Shown piece by piece: positions 63,496-64,000 of a DNA stretch of 64,000 bases. The notes below the pieces were generated by a model. The model did not search any database. It saw only the letters and a list, made by a program, of their open reading frames with translations, and was not told where the DNA came from. Every line of letters begins with the position of its first letter. Position 1 is the stretch's first letter. The DNA lies in NCBI GenBank assembly GCA_040285825.1, contig JAUPSS010000009.1, positions 434,001 through 498,000 on the forward strand. Reading direction: 5' to 3'. This DNA comes from Eukaryota sp. TZLM1-RC. Taxonomy: Eukaryota > Metamonada: BaSk clade. Position numbers and translations under genes: made by a program.

Positions 63496-63529
63496 TTTTT
63501 TGTGGAATGTATTGTCACAGTTAGATATA

Positions 63530-63915
63530 AATACTGTTTTTCAAAACGGACAGTTTTTTGAATGATTTTTAAATAATGGTTCAAGAAAAAAAATGAAAAT
63601 ATTTAAGATCGTAAGAGAGATAAATATACTGAGATATTAAATGATTTAAATAAGAACCTTTATTCGAAGTTTTCGTTTGTTCCTTTTGCCTTTTCGATTT
63701 TTGGCAACATTGGACAATCCGCAATGAATTTCATCAATGATTTTGGTAATTTATGTCGTTCAAGTGGTAAGAATTTTGCAGAGAATTTATGGAAAAATCG
63801 TATCATTTTCGCTTTGTACAGAAGTGTTCCCAAGTACTTGAGTTTAATGATGTCTAAACTTTATAAGGATTCATCAAGAGTTGGCGTGGAGAATTTAGTT
63901 TCTTATGTGTTTTAG
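63530..63915 (+). pseudogene. Retroelement fragment, third endonuclease type (family C)
   Basis: It begins with family A-like sequence near 63550, then encodes KYTEILNDLNKNLYSKFSFV and FAFSIFGNIGQSAMNFINDF, ending VGVENLVSYVF. The FxFSxFGNIxxSAxxF motif is shared with families A and B, but the rest differs. Confidence 0.6.
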
Positions 63916-64000
63916 TTTGTTTTGTTTTTATTTGATTCTTTATATAAAATATTTAATTACTTATTTTGACGATTTATTATTGTATTTATTGAATTTGGAC

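Noticed and set aside
1-64000. CRISPR arrays, bacterial operons, ribosome binding sites
   Set aside because: No regularly spaced repeats; the gene content and poly(A) signals are eukaryotic.

Overview
The window is nuclear DNA from an AT-rich protist. The genes use the standard code: TAA, TAG and TGA all end real genes. They are nearly intron-free and sit on both strands, with divergent start codons 34 to 69 bp apart and AATAAA signals soon after several stops. One 28-nt intron can be inferred. The single-copy genes are eukaryotic housekeeping genes: threonyl-tRNA synthetase, DPH5, NIP7, UBE2Z, TTC1, a Dgk1/dolichol-kinase-type enzyme, a TLC-domain protein and a TMEM145/GPR180-type receptor. 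A TOG-TACC protein, an IFT27-like GTPase and a very large tiny-macrocysts-type membrane protein suggest a flagellate. A metamonad (parabasalid- or fornicate-like) fits the compactness and repeat load, but the species cannot be named from sequence alone.

Layout. 1-2.5 kb: a WD40-like gene cut by the window edge and the TMEM145-like receptor with the mini-intron. 3.15-18.34 kb: one Fanzor (eukaryotic TnpB-like RNA-guided nuclease) gene on the minus strand, split by two LTR retrotransposons of different families (7.2 kb and 6.0 kb). Each retrotransposon has a 4-bp target duplication, and the Fanzor frame is continuous across both insertion points. 19-20.5 kb: a degraded non-LTR retroelement copy. 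20.8-28 kb: a gene cluster (small hypothetical, TLC, Dgk1-like, TTC1, ThrRS, A20/AN1 protein). 28.7-34.6 kb: retroelement debris, a broken RCC1/LRR gene carrying a solo LTR, and an unidentified decayed ORF. 34.6-41.7 kb: a membrane protein, UBE2Z, an LRR protein, two more Fanzor remnants and a small membrane protein. 42.4-47.3 kb: several non-LTR copies, one split by an almost intact Mutator-like (MULE) transposon. 47.5-54.6 kb: DPH5 and NIP7 head to head, TOG-TACC, the GTPase and an unknown gene. 55.7-56.2 kb: another retroelement fragment. 56.6-62.5 kb: the 1957-residue membrane protein. 62.6-64 kb: more non-LTR fragments.

Four kinds of selfish DNA can be put in relative order. The Fanzor gene came first, then retrotransposon 2 (LTRs about 92% identical), then retrotransposon 1 (LTRs identical). 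Separately, the MULE landed inside an existing non-LTR copy. The non-LTR copies are mostly 5'-truncated and keep only the end of reverse transcriptase plus a C-terminal zinc motif and a restriction-like endonuclease domain. The main items for follow-up are the nested Fanzor locus and its two relatives, the TOG-TACC fusion, the 28-nt intron, and the homopolymer-associated frameshifts in retrotransposon 1.
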